DNA from: Thuidium tamariscinum
Lineage: Eukaryota > Streptophyta > Bryopsida > Hypnales > Thuidiaceae
Reading direction: 5' to 3'
Assembly: GCA_947034885.2 (NCBI GenBank)
Contig: OX344749.2
Location: 42,003,682 to 42,067,681 of the forward strand
Length of the DNA stretch: 64,000 nucleotides
Shown here: positions 1 through 12,687 of the stretch, in pieces
Position numbering within the stretch: the stretch's first letter is position 1
Layout: every line of letters begins with the position of its first letter
The notes under the pieces: generated by a model
What the model was told of the DNA's origin: nothing
Database searches by the model: none
The model's input: only the letters and a program-made list of their open reading frames with translations
Program-made: the position numbers and the translations under genes

Positions 1-108
1 ACATACTATTTCAATACTTTGTACGGAAGACAAAAAACATAAGTTCTGGACAACATGTAGGACCTACACAGATCTATGCACACCAATATTAGAAGGCAAC
101 CAACAGAT

Positions 109-3100
109 TCAGTTCCAAGCTCTAGGACCCGTGTCATGACTGTACTGCACAGCTGCCACTTCTTTAGCCTTCATCATACTCTCCGTCACTGTACCTTGGA
201 CCAGCGTTGCGCTGGATTCTCTTGCGCCCTCCTGTCGTCGATATTCCCGCTCCATATGCATCCTGATTGTTCATAAGAAGACACAGGTGAAACAGAGTGT
301 GACAAAGACGACTTGCATTCAAAAAAGGCAGTTCTGATAATAAATACATTAACATGATATTAACTTTCACTACATAATTCTTTACTGAAGTACATATAAA
401 TTACTTACCTCTCGTCCATCGTAGTCTTCCTACCTTCGCACAACAGAACTGCCCAGCAATTTCGTACGAGAGGAAGAGCCCCTTAAAGATTCTTCTTTAA
501 GGACTTTGAGTTCAGCTTCCAATCGAGCAATGTGTTCCTCCTTTGATGACATCTGCGAATCCACGGCCGTCTGCTCTAGTCTGTCATTGACACGTCCTCT
601 TCGAACTCGGTCTATGAAGTTTCCTTGACTTCCGAGTACCTCAGTCATCATCTGCATACTACTTAGTCACTGAATGTTGACGGTGTTCATACAGCAATGA
701 CAAATATAATGATTTCTCTCCAAATACCCAGGCTTTAATTACATACCTGCAAGGGATCTTGTAGTACCAATTCACTTCTGCCATTGTATCCACCTTCAGT
801 ACTATATTCTTCTTCTGAACTTTTTCGTGGTCGTTGACGCATGGACTGCTTCTGTACAAGATCATCATCACTTCCCTCTACCTGTTCTGAGACGACTGTA
901 AGTCGTTTCTTCTCCTTTCTCCCATACCCCTTATCACGGTCCATTTCCTGTGCAACTTCGTCAGGATTTGGGGACCTGCCGTAATAGTCACGAAGCTTAC
1001 GTCGCACTCCATCCACTCCTATGCAACCGGTTCTCCCGAGCGTTTGTCAACATGCATTTGCATGACGACCATGTTCTGATCGATTTTCACGTTGTTTGCT
1101 ATTAGCAAGCTTTTCCAGTCTCTTCCAGACATCCTCATCCATAGTTACCGGTTGCTTTCCACCATTTTGGATATATGTTATCATTTCTGTCCTTTTCCTT
1201 GTAACTACTTTACCAAGCAAGGCTCTCAAGTGGTCTTGATTGAGCTCCCCAGAGTATTCAAAATGTTCATCAAGGCGGTCCTTCAATATGCACATATCTT
1301 CGTGAGTCTGCTTCCGAATGTGTGTTATCGAAGGGTCTAGACTTCCTGCTAATATATTCACTTCTGCTATCCATGCTGGTTTACCGGGTCCGTAAGGTTT
1401 CCCTACAGCATTCAGTGTTAAATAGAAAGGCTTCTTTCCACCTTTTTGTCGTTCCGATCTTCTGTCTTCACGGACTGCTAGCCTGTATCGTCGTGTTTTC
1501 CGGTCCGCAGATGAAGACAATACTACAAGATCAGTTGTCCTTTGAATGTCATCTCTCCTGTCCTTTCGGAAGACTACATCCTCAGATGCTGTAGGCCTTG
1601 GAATAGAAGGAGACCTCGACCTCCTGTAACTGTCGCTCCTTCTTCTTCGGCTTTCCCCACGATCTGGTGTTCTTGACCTCTGATGTCTGTAACTGTCGTA
1701 ATTGTACGATGTATCCCTCATGCGCTTATGTTGTTGTTCATCATTATCGCGTCCTACTGTACTTCGAGGACTTGCAGGACAGAATTGCCGCTTATCATTC
1801 CGTATTGAAATTGAGCCTCCTCTACCGCAACGTATTTGAATTATGGGTTATTGATTGTTCCTCGTTTGTCCTCTTAAGTTCAAGTGAGCCCAACAATCCA
1901 GTCATTGAAGAAGTTGAAGAAAAGGGCGGTTTCCTAGTCCCATCACACTCTCCGAACTATTCAGACGACGTGTTAAAAATAATTCAACGTAGACCTACAT
2001 GCAATGTAGTACAAAATTATCTGCAATGTAATCATTGCATTTCAAATTCATTGCAATTCGGATGCTTCATGGGTCCTTAATCACATTCACCTCATAAAAA
2101 TAAGTGGTCTCCATTCAAACGTACTACAAGGGACGCCTACCCTTTCACTACATTTTTTGCCTCTTTGAACGTAGGATACCTTCATTTTTCAATCATGCAT
2201 AATCCATAAATTATAGTTCAAAATGGAGTAGATAAAGATTAAAAGTGCATGGAAATCATCACCTTGCGCATTTGTATCTAGAAGACGACGTCCGCCCATT
2301 CCTCCTTCGCTGGTGGCGGGCCCCTTTGACGCCTGTCCTCTTCTGTAAGATACAGGACTTTTGTAAGGACTTCTCTGTGGACTTCTCGATCTGTACTTCT
2401 GACTTTTCTTGGATGCATCTTGACACGGGCTCCTTTCCATTGAGTCAGGTGAGCGTTCACGCTGTGAAAACCGTCCTCTTCTAGGGGAGACGTTCAAGGT
2501 ATCTTTACTCCTTTTAGAAGGCTTCAAAAAAATATGACACGGTAAATTAGCAGTCAACAAAAGTTTTACTGAAGGTTTCATTCAACTACTCTAAATCTTG
2601 CATAGAAAAAATCCTACATTACATCCCTGAGTCCCTTCATGACAAACTGTGAGGCGCACTTTGCGTAGACAATTAACGAATTCGAAGCCAAGTGAAAACA
2701 TTAATCAAGAGTGCTCCACTATACAAAAGTGCACTCATCGATTTTGAAGACAGAGGACTTGCAAGTGCCCATGACAACTCATAAGATTCATATGAAAACT
2801 TACATTTCTGCGCAATTGGAAGTTGGGTGACTGATTCTGCGAACTGTGTCTTGGATACTGGAACACAGTTTGAGACAAATTCAGGGGCTCTACCTCCATT
2901 TCATTTTCTGTTTCACTTCTGAACATGAGATCTGGAACTTTGGCATACGAAGCCTTTTCACCTTGGGCTTGCTGGTCCACATTCACTGGAGTGCGTTCTT
3001 TTATCACTCCATTGACAACAACAGTTTCATCCTCCACATTGACTTTTTCTGCAAACTCAAGTACCGTCTTTTTTCCTCTGCTATCAAAGTCTGAAAAATA

Positions 3101-3708
3101 ACAAACAAATTCACTTGATAGATCTGTCAATGCATTCTTCTGTGCTGTAATCCACTAACCTAGTGCATGTCATTGTTGACATTTCTAGGAACTCACCATC
3201 AAGTGGAATTGAAAATGGATTCCAAAGAAAAGTGTAGGTAGAACTCACTCATTGATGGGGAGGCATTCTTGCGGAAGGTATTCTCTTCTGAAGCAAGTGT
3301 TGAATCCTGAAGAGCTGTGCTCTGGTTTAATTCACTTGCAATTGTTTTCACAGTTCTGCCACTTCTCAATGTGTCCTCCTCCCTTTTTCTACGGAGTTCC
3401 TCCACATCTGGCACAACACTTTCCACTCTGCTAAATACAACGTCGACTACTGCAGGAGGCAAGTGCTTCCCTTTTTTTTTACCTTTCCCCTGTTCTCCTT
3501 CCTTGGCTAGAACCATCTTCCGTGACGATGTTCCACTGGGTAGGTCTCCATCTATTTTTTCTTCATTTCTGTCCGCAAGACCATCGGCTCTGGTCCTTCC
3601 TCTAGTTTCCCTTACGTTTGATGCTCTTGTTTTTTTCTTTGCCACGGAAGAATCCGGAAGGTCTCCAGTCCTCACAGTTGTCACCATTTTCTCGCTTTGA
3701 ATCTGCTA
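109..3708 (-). pseudogene. CACTA accessory protein gene (TNPA/Transposase_24-like) with RS-rich region; one in-frame stop
   Basis: In En/Spm elements this class of protein binds subterminal repeats and helps the TNP2-type transposase. Six consecutive exons can be joined in frame using GT-AG junctions: about 3708-3249, 3090-2804, 2521-2263, 1819-747, 651-434 and 262-109 (TGA stop at 109-111). Donors such as GTAAGT below 2804 and GTATGT below 747 are near consensus, and phases agree across every junction. The 2263-2521 and 747-1819 exons encode an Arg-Ser-rich tract (RSRTPDR, RSRSPS, RSRSPQRSP). The Transposase_24-like core follows (KPAWIAEVNILAG, LRALLGKVVTRKRTEM, GRTGCIGVDGVRRKLRD, GRSPNPDEV). 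The 434-651 exon carries a short coiled coil (EEHIARLEAELKVLKEE). A TGA at 1047-1049 sits in frame inside the core, just after HANAC, and no plausible intron removes it. Family assignment rests on recalled motif similarity. The 5' end is unresolved. Confidence 0.7.
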
Positions 3709-5303
3709 CATTAAATACTTGACATTAGGTCCACAGAAAATAGTTAACTGTACATGGCATGTAATATAAAAACATGTCCACATACCAAGAGTAAAATCCG
3801 GCAGTGCTTGATGCATCATGGGTACAGAATCGCTACCTCTGTATTCAAGATCCGGATCCTAGTACTTTCTCTTTTCAAAGTTCAAACCAGTTACTTTCTA
3901 AACTTTAATACATAGTTACAATACATCATTTCTTAGAATGAAGTCACAGATTAGGCGATCAAAATAAAACATCTGCTTAGAACTTCAATTTTATGAAGCA
4001 ATGTTTCAAAACGAAAATAAAAATTTTAAAAAGTTCCACAAAATAAAAATTGGGACAATTATATGGACACCATCTTCAGTTCCTTCTAATGAAAGCTACA
4101 TTTTAGCATGGTAAAGGAATTTCTTTTCAAGTACTATGCAATTTTGTATTAATATGAGTAATGACTTACTAGAAGAACATTGTACTCAACTTCTTGGCAG
4201 TTCACCTTAACGAGGATGTAAGTGCAATTCAGGAAAATACTTCTTAATTGAACATATGACAATCTAATTTTCAATTTCAGAGGAAAGTTTGCACGGAAAT
4301 TGTTTACACAGTTAGCTGTCTGCAACAACCTCCAATCAGCATATGAATAGTTATTTTCCAAGTCATGGAAAATTCAATTTTTGAAACAAAGACCAACAGC
4401 TCTGATAGTGTTGAGAAATACCGAAATTTGTGTACAGCACAACGCCTTCACAAGCACCGAACTAAATATGCGAAGAAAAAGGAATATATCAGGAAGCCCC
4501 TTGACCCGTCAAAACTGCTTCCATATTGGAGAGGACCAGTTCTGAAAAACTTATCACTAAAATTTATGCATAATAATTGACGTAATTGCTACAACCACAC
4601 TTATCTCCAAAAAACAGTCCATCCGTGAACAGGAATCTTGTGAACCACGAAGACAACTGGGAAATTCTGCATCACATCACTAATGCATACTTGAACTGAC
4701 AAAAATGTAGTTCAGGGATGAACTTACTGGGTTCTTTTTGCTCCACTGCTGTTGGTTTGACGTGGTTGTCCCATTTCTCTTACTTCTCTTTGGCAAACAC
4801 TGAACAATGCTATTAGTAGAAGGTTTGAAGTTTACAGGGAAAGCTATGTTTCCTGGAGTCACTAAAGACTTCAAGGACGTATTACTACAGTTGATTTCAA
4901 AATCTTCCTAACAATCGCTGGCGCTCACGTTGAACTTTGTGGCAGTAGTGTTCCCGTGTGTGGTATCAGTTGGCAACGTGTTTTCCTCAGAACTTTGAGG
5001 GACTGGTTTGCATCGGCAAAATTCTTCCTCCGAGTCGCTAGATAGGACACAAACCAACGGCGCCAACTATAATCCAAACCCGGGTTGAAATGTACCTCCT
5101 GCTGTGGCTCCAGTGCTAACTTCTGTTTTCCCTTCTTCTTCCCAGCTTTTTCTTTTAAGCTCCGAAACATCGCCATCTGAGTTGGACGATGGCGGCGGTG
5201 ATGGAGTCTTCACCCTCCCTATCCTAAAATACAGCTCGGCGTCTTCAAGAGTGCGCTTATTTAGCTGTTCGTATTTGCAGAGTGAAAAGTAGTTCAATAT
5301 CAA
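3709..5303 (-). other. Probable 5' exons of the CACTA accessory gene (not fully resolved)
   Basis: Two stretches look coding on the minus strand and lie just upstream of the resolved exons. The first, around 5090-5260, encodes an acidic and Ser/Pro-rich segment (KRTLEDAELYFRIGRVKT, PSPPPSSNSDGDVSELKRK); possible acceptors precede it and a GTACAT donor follows. The second ends at 4728 against a clean GTAAGT donor and encodes a basic segment (CLPKRSKRNGTTTSNQQQW). A further small exon may lie near 3787-3840, ending at a GTATGT donor. I could not join these in one frame with confidence. The rest of the stretch looks like AT-rich intron sequence. Confidence 0.4.
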
Positions 5304-8300
5304 CTAGTAAGAAAAACTTGCAACGTCAAGGAATTCCTTGGAGACCTGTTTCGGAGGACTCTCTTTGTTTCTGAAATTACATTAACTAACAAGAAGTTAC
5401 TAATCTACGCAAAAATATAACACATGCGGAACAAAAATAGAAAGCGTTGTATGAATGCAGAGCCGTCGCTGAAATGCAAAGTCTCTGGAAGAGCTCTGCA
5501 TGGGCGGCGGCAGTCGACCAACTTTTTGGGACTCAATATTAACATCCTTCCAAAAATAATGTTTTCCATCCACCGATGTAAATTAGGGTTGCCAACAAGG
5601 CACTCTTTCCGAGGGACGACGACTCCATTTTTATCCTCGCAAGTGCATGAAGGCGGAGCTTCGCTGAGCATTTCCGCGGGACACGTCTTCTAACTACACG
5701 CACATTTTCGGTTCACCTACAAGGTAATTTATATCGCACCTTCCGTTTCATGCAATGCTACTTTCACTTAGTAAACAGTGCCTTGCAATTCAGACCGCAG
5801 ACATTACCCTACTTTTTCACACAAGTTTACATGTTCTACAATACTTTTACATGCATGCTAGAAACTGAAACAATACGCTACAACTGGCCTGCGCTAATTC
5901 TGGTTAGACTACTGCGACATCTAAAAAAAACTTGCATTGGAGCGCAGGTAATGAATTGTTAGGCGGCGCCCATGGAGACGACGAAGGCGCTTGGGAATCC
6001 GCCACGGTTGGCGAGGCCTTCCATCAATCGCAGGAACCCCTCTCAAACTCCCTGTGCAAGAACATGGCGTGGACACCAGCTCCGCTCTAAATTAACAAGG
6101 TAAGAGTTTGAAGTGCACACTTTGCGAAAAGAAGTTACTCACATTGAGTTCTCGTGGTTGAGAGTGTCACGCAAGTATTTTGCATTGTGAGTGATTACTT
6201 TCAAGCGGAGGACCTCTGTTTCTGTAGGAATTGGCATTCTAGGGATGCAGACTTGTTGAGAAGCCCTTTCTTTGATTGTGCGACTAGGTTGCTATTTTAT
6301 TTTTGGAGCACAACCAACAAATACGGCTACCAAGCATCGACTTCGGTGTTTCCCAAATCTGAAATACAAAGTGCAGGTTAGAAGCTCTTTCTTCCTGATT
6401 TCACTGTCTGTAAAGTGGTGACCGTCTGAAATCTGCAAGTGTTATTACATGAAGCGGCCCAAAGTCCAGAAGTTGGGAAATCATTGCTTATTAATGACAG
6501 TTTAGGTTGACAGTGCTTTCGTGGGTGACTACTAATTAAATAAATTGACGTAGACAACCAAAAGCCTTTGTAATAATTGGACGACACTACCCTTCTTTAA
6601 TGTTGTCTGATTTGTAATCTGCAAAGTTACAATTCAATGGAAGAATAGAAGATACTTGGTACTGAAAGAAGATAGTCTAGTGGTAGAGTTAACCTCTGTG
6701 CCAGCAATTTGAAAGTCCTTTGTGCAAACTGGAACACAGTAGCGGCGAAGTCTTTTTTTTTGGCTCCACTGTTAAATTCAAGCGCAGCAATAGGAGCGTG
6801 AACCAAAGTAAGTCATTCCCAATAATTTTTGGTTGAAGTTAATTGTGGATTGTGCAATCGTCATGACTCGTGGTGTCGGCAGTTCCTCGAATGGACATGC
6901 AAAAGAGAAAGTTATATCTCGTTGTCTTCAATTTTATTACTCTCACATGACTTCACGGCGGCAGTAGGTTCTTGGGATAAGAAAAGTACATCCAAGTTGT
7001 GGACAAAGCTCTCCTCTTTTGTTCTTTATTGGAAACATATAGAATTGGTGTGTCGTTGTCTTTCACTACATTGTTAGAGTGGATGGAGGATGTCAAAAGT
7101 AGTTTGCTGGAAGTTCTGCAAATTGGGTGCAACAATTGATAGATTTTTTTGACTTTGTAGCTTATGCTACCATATTTTGAAACGGTGTTGTCGTCTGTGG
7201 GCACATTGCCAGAATGCACAGGTTTGGGAGAGGAGAGCTAAGGCTTTCCTTCTCGTGAACAAGTGTGTTCTGTACGCCTTCCATCATTTTATTGCAGACA
7301 GTGAAGTCACTTTTCTTATAAAAAAGCCATTGCGGTTTAGAATGCCGTAAATAATACAGTCTTTATATTACAAGTTGAAAAAAAAATTCTTTGTGCGCAA
7401 ATAGGTGTTGATAACTAATTCACGGGACTAGGTTTACGGTGTGCAATTGTGGAATGTGCATTTCAGGCGGGTTGTTGTTCAAAGATCTTGAAAGTGTTGT
7501 TGTCTGTGCCATGTGAAATCAATCTCATTACTGTGCTTTGAGTCAGTGCTCTTGTAGAGTAGGTGTTAGGCATTTTTCATTGTAGCTGTCCATGATACAA
7601 TGCATCAGAAAAAATTCTCTCTCGAGTTTGAACTTGGAATTTAAGGGTGGATAATTGCAAAAGGTAGTAGTATTCCTAGATATTCTTTGTTGATTGCTAA
7701 CTAACAAGAGAAGACAATTTTGTTTTTGTATGAACGACTAGCAGTAAAGACGATGTGAAGACAGCGTGAGAAGTGTGTTCAGTCAGCAGCACTTCACGTC
7801 TCCTGCAAGTAATTTCGGAACCCTTGCTTTGAATGAATTAGTTATGAATAGGAATTGTAAATATCTTTTGGAACCCTTGCTTCAAATGAAATAGTAATGA
7901 GTAGGAACTGTGAAGAATGGAAGAGCGCATCAACGAAGTTATACGAAATTTTAGATTAAACAGGAATATGTATTTCTAAATGATCATTATTGCACACGTG
8001 AATGAGCACCTCTGGTTTTCCAAGGAATCTGTGAAGGAAGTTGAATACTTCTCTTCTCAATTGCCTTCCATCAACAACTTCTCTGAAATCTAACCAGCAT
8101 TGTACTTGTTCTTGAAACATATGGTTGCTGAAGTTTCAGGAATTCATGGACTCCATAGGCTGCACTGATGATAACGAAAGCAGAAGTTTAGGAAATGACC
8201 TAAACAACAAGAGTGTTTCGTTGTCAAAAGAGCATTGCCACGGCATATGCTCTTTAATTCCCCATTCTCAATATGCAATAGTGTAGTCCAGTTGTCCCCT

Positions 8301-9885
8301 ACCGGAGACTGTCATGATCGGGGTTGTAGGACGACCTCCATTGGTTGAGAGTAGTCACTGTAGGAGGCTTCAAATGAAGAAACAACTGTTAGATATGGTG
8401 AAGCAGTCCCAGGTTATCCTAGAGAAGGCACTAAATTTGCAAGAGCAGTGCCGAATTCTACTAGAGGATGATAGTATAGACTCTGACTTTGTCCCATGTG
8501 ACAATGACGAGAAGAGAAATGCTAGCCTATAAGAGTACAAAGTCTGTGGCTGCTTGGTCACACATTGTAACTGAAGTTCATTGAATGGATTGTCGACGTG
8601 ACATGAAACATGCACATGAAAGCGTGCCTACCTTGCATTGCCTTCACGTATCCTAAGTGTGTTGACAGTTGTTTTCATTGAATTCTTTTCAGACGATTCG
8701 ATAGCATGTCATCCAAATTTGTGGAGCTGTAAGTGCGTATTTGTTTGCAGCAGAGGAGGTACTTGACCTCGACCTTTTCTTTTTATGTATGGCGCCTATT
8801 GTTTGGAATCCTATGTAGTTTCTGGTGAAGAGGTTAGGTTGATGTGTGTTTATTGAATGCGTCAGAAATTACTTTTCCAGAGATAAACCACGAATGATGT
8901 TCGACTACTTCCTTGCAAGTTCTATGTAGTTACAATTTAAATTTAGAACTACAACAATGCACATTGAATACGGTTGAATCGCATTGACAACTGAAACAGC
9001 CTCGTTCCCTCAAAATCCTGTTATGCCGAACTGTAGGACTGTTCGGCACACTATAAAGGTCTATGAATGGATGACTGCATGCAAAAAGGACACTGCATTT
9101 AAGTTTGGAGAGCCTTTTTTTTGGAAGTGACATAGTGAACATAAGAATACAGTCGTAGCTTGTGAATGAAGAGTTTAGTATGGCTTAATCAATGCTTTCT
9201 ACACATTAAACGGGAGCAGACATCCTTACCCAGCTTTATGAATTAGATGGAACTTCAGAAACAATTGTTGGTGAACTGGATCTAGTACAAGCGATGTCCA
9301 TTTTCCTCTAAAGTTTATGTTTTTATAGACCCTAAGAATTTGGAAGATCGAAGTCTTCGTCGAAACTAGAGTAGTGTGTTTCATGTTAATAGTAGGACTC
9401 ACCCTTTAGTAGGTTATCTAATAAGTGTGCAACCTAAAGAATTGGAAGCTTTAGAACACAGTGACACTTCTTAGAATTCCATCTAAGTTTTACTGCGTTA
9501 TTTCCGTGGCCTTACTGCCGAAGTTTGAGTCTGAAGGGCACAGTAGATTTATGATCTAATGTGTACGTTTAGTAGTGTAACGCCTTGAAAGTAGTCCGTA
9601 TTGACGTTACTGTTCACACAATTAAATCAAGTCATGTTGTCCTCGTCAAGGTAATACAGAATACCTTGCAGTGCATTTCAGAATCCGTACTTCTAAGTTA
9701 CATTGCGAAACATGTGTTGCTGTGGAAGCTTTCCAAACTTGTAGGGAAAGATCAATTCATGAAATCACTGGAGATACAATGCTCCGCATAAGAAGCTGTA
9801 ATATAGAGCACTAGCCTGAGATTATTGAGGTTCTCTGATTTCATTCATAGAATTTTTTTTACTAAAAGATTCAATTGCTTTGCAG
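5304..9885. other. Region between the two divergent CACTA genes; probable leaders, introns and promoters
   Basis: No long open frame of convincing composition is present. A minus-strand frame at 5405-5671 and a plus-strand frame at 8314-8532 (acidic, leucine-rich, beginning MIGVVGRPPL) could be leader exons of the accessory gene and the transposase. I see no motif in either and could not fix their splice sites. An intron acceptor at 9884-9885 directly precedes the transposase ATG, so at least one leader exon must lie in this region. GC-rich patches around 5440-5700 and 5960-6080 are candidates for the divergent promoters. Confidence 0.35.
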
Positions 9886-10609
9886 GATGGCTTCGACGTT
9901 GAGCTCAGCTTACCGCATAGAACGTTCAATCTCACGACGTTTGCGATTGACAGAATATCCTTGCGCTTGCACACGATGTAGAGGAATCCGAGTGCAGAAA
10001 GTGGATATTGTAGCAAGACACCATGTTCGACATGGACGTGACCCGTACCTGATATATCCAGTGATGGTAAGTGAAAGAAGTAGAAAGAATGTGGAGTTAG
10101 CAATCTTTAACAGTGTGTTCTTTTGTTTCATTTCTTTAGTTCAAAGTTTTTCTTAGACATGTTTTACAACCATTTCGTCAAGGTTCATGCCCTAAACACT
10201 TGATAGATCAAAAAAACTAAAACTAAATTTGTTTATCATGCATGTGAGATACCACCTTCAATTATGCACTTCCGACAACTCTTTCACTATTCCATGAACA
10301 TTAATGTATTAATTTTTAATTATCTTCCTGATTATGAAATTTTCATTCGCAGACAGTGGATGGACGAAATGTAAGGGGTCCAGCTCGTCAACCAGAAAGA
10401 GAAGAAGAACTGTACCGTCACTCAGAGCAGGATGAAGCGGAGGATCCATTTACGTGGCCGGAGAGGACTGCTATCAAGGTTGCACCCGTCACGTCACGTC
10501 TGGACGGACGGCGTCCAGACGGAACGTCAGGATCCAACCTCAACGTCCGTCAGGATTCAAAAAAAAAAAAAAAAAAAAGATTTTTTTTTTTTTTTGGACG
10601 GTCGAGTTG

Positions 10610-10717
10610 CTGTCTGTCGACGGTGGACGGCCCGACCGTCGACAGCCGTCAACGTAAAAAAAAAATTTTTTTTTTTTTTGTGTCGACGGTCGGGTCGTCC
10701 ACTGTCGACAGACCGTC
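10610..10717. repeat. Hairpin with A10/T14 loop inside the 484-bp insertion
   Basis: The arm at about 10610-10652 (GTCTGTCGACGGTGGACG...) pairs with the reversed arm at about 10681-10717 with few mismatches over roughly 35 bases, around a core of ten A then fourteen T. A second A20 and T15 block lies just to the left (10559-10595). Together they make an extremely foldable segment. Confidence 0.75.
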
Positions 10718-10743
10718 CAAACGTCGACGGACCGTCTAGATCA

Positions 10744-10848
10744 ACGGTCATTGACAGCCATTATCAGCCATTTGACAGCCATTAACAGCCAATTACAGCC
10801 ATGGACAAGCCATTGACAGCCATTGACAACTCATTAACAGCCATTTTT
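10744..10848. repeat. Degenerate 10-12 bp tandem repeat (GACAGCCATT type)
   Basis: About nine variants of TTGACAGCCATT follow one another inside the 484-bp insertion. Unit length wobbles between 10 and 12 bases. Confidence 0.8.
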
Positions 10849-11756
10849 TTGGCAACGTCAGCCTCATGTGAAGATCTGGACGTGTCAGGACACGTCAGGA
10901 CGGACACCAACGGACATCCTGACGGGAAAATCCAACGTCACGTCAGGATAGACAACCCTGACTGCTATCGACATCGAAACCATGGCACGAGATGCTTTCG
11001 CTCGAGCAGACGAGCTGCATGATGAATCCATGATTAACGAAGATGAACATGGAGATGAGAATAGACGCAACCCTGATGAAGAAGATCGGATGAACGATGC
11101 CGACATGGAGAACCTTTTTCGATAGTCAACTGAAAAAGTATATGACGGCTGTGAGGTGAACCGATTACAATGCGCAATCATCATTTTCTCCCTTTGCAGC
11201 TTGTATTCTGTTCCGAATACATTCCTTGATGCTTTGCTCACCTGGCTAGCTGGAGACTTGTTGCCCACATCAAATTGCTTTCCAAGAACCGCATACGAAG
11301 TGAAAAGCATTCTGATGAAATGGGGCTTGAAACATAGGCAGGTTCATTGCTGTCCTGAGGGCCATATTTTGTACGAAGAGGAGAACGAAGACCTCACCAG
11401 TTGTCCTACTTGTAATAGTCCACGATATGTTGAGGGCTCTAATAACGTCCCTAAGAGAGTAGTGCGGTACTTTGATGTTGTTAAACATCTCTTGAGAATG
11501 TTTAGGTGTCCGGAGATAGCTAAGCACATGACTTGGTATAGTACTAACAAATCTTCTAACGAGAAGATGTGGTCTATAGCTGACAGTGATCAATGGAAGG
11601 CAATAGATGCAGCATACCCGGACTTTGCCTCTGTTTTAACTAACCTGCGACTTGGATTAGTTGGAGATGGAATCATTCCCTTTAAGAACAATGCACTGAA
11701 GCACTCAACCTGGGTTATGTTGATTACAATTTATAACCTACCGCCGTGGTTGTTAA

Positions 11757-12687
11757 CCCCTAAACCCCCGGACAACGTTTTCACCAAAAAAAATGCTCCA
11801 AAACTGCCATTTCTAATACAAGAGCAATTTTTTTTTAAAACACATTTTTGACTCATGTAACCGTAGGATCTTGTAGTAAGGTGGTTTGTAAACATGTGGA
11901 AAAAATTTCAGAAATTTCCACCATGTAGATTGCAAGATATAAGCATTTGAATTGACAAAAACTTTTTTTTTATCCCTGCGAAAATCCGAGCAGCTGCACT
12001 TCACAAGGTCACATTTGTGTGAAAAAAATTTCAAAATGGTGGTTACTCTTTGAATTCTTACTTCAATGTAAGTTGGCTACATTCTCAAAAAATTTCAAAC
12101 CATTTGGAATTGTACAACATATAGGAAAAAATAAGTAAGTAGAAAGAAGTAGAAAATGAGCCAAAATACTAAATTGTGAACATTTTATTCATGGAATTGA
12201 AAATTTTCAATCCCAATGGTTAAAATGTTGAAATAAACAATCTACACTTTTTGTTTTTATTTTTTTTCAAAAATATGAAAAATTGAATTAAATGAAGAAT
12301 TTCAAACTTTTTTTGTGCTGTGCAGATTCTGTAACTAGTTGCAAACTACCCCAAACTTAAAATCTTCATAACTTTTGACTCATTGATCGGAATGGATTGA
12401 TTCAAAGCTTCACATGTCTGTATAAACCTAAAGAACCGATTTGAAATTTCACTTTTCAAAAAAAAGTTTTTCAGCTGCCCGGGCTGCCCGCCGAGCAAAC
12501 AAAGTAACATATCATGCCATAACTTTTTATCCACAAAGTCAAAAGTTATGAAATTTTTTGGGCCTTGAAGCTACTCCTCAGACACACATTGTATCAAAAT
12601 TTCAAAGAAAAAAAATAAAAACTCCATCCGTAGTGAGCTGCCCAAAAAATCTATAATCTCAAAAAACGCTGTCCAGGGGTTTAGGGG
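11757..12687 (+). mobile_element. 931-bp TTAA-flanked non-coding transposon (piggyBac-like MITE), copy A
   Basis: TTAA lies on both sides (11753-11756 and 12688-12691). The ends are inverted repeats: left CCCCTAAACCCCCGGACAAC and reversed right CCCCTAAACCCCTGGACAGC, with about 2 mismatches in 25. Deleting the element and one TTAA joins CCG TGG TTG TTA with ACC AAA AAA TTC TTC, which restores the transposase reading PWLLTKKFFISLAILIPGP. That is direct evidence of a TTAA target duplication. The interior has no usable open frame. A 4-bp TTAA target with CCC-type ends fits piggyBac; Kolobok also uses TTAA, so superfamily assignment is an inference. Confidence 0.85.

Larger units (their letters stand above)
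10476..10959. mobile_element. 484-bp non-autonomous DNA transposon with 10-bp target duplication (MULE-like)
   Basis: GACTGCTATC occurs at 10466-10475 and again at 10960-10969, directly flanking the insert. Removing the insert and one copy joins transposase codons ...GAG AGG ACT GCT ATC with GAC ATC GAA ACC in one frame. The ends are imperfect inverted repeats: the left begins AAGGTTGCACCCGTCACGTC and the reversed right end begins AGGGTTGTCTATCCTGACGT. An 8-11 bp duplication with loosely matched ends fits the Mutator superfamily; hAT would give 8 bp. The interior is non-coding: many CGTCA/TGACG words, a strong hairpin, long A and T runs and a decamer-like tandem repeat. Insert plus duplication is 494 bp, so it shifts the frame. 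Confidence 0.78.

Noticed and set aside
4365..4580. Plus-strand 71-codon frame (MENSIFETKTNSS...)
   Set aside because: It lies antisense in probable intron sequence of the accessory gene and shows no motif or splice context.
10356..10785. Frames encoding poly-Lys/poly-Phe stretches
   Set aside because: They are read-through of the A and T runs of the 484-bp insertion; only the bases before 10476 belong to the transposase.
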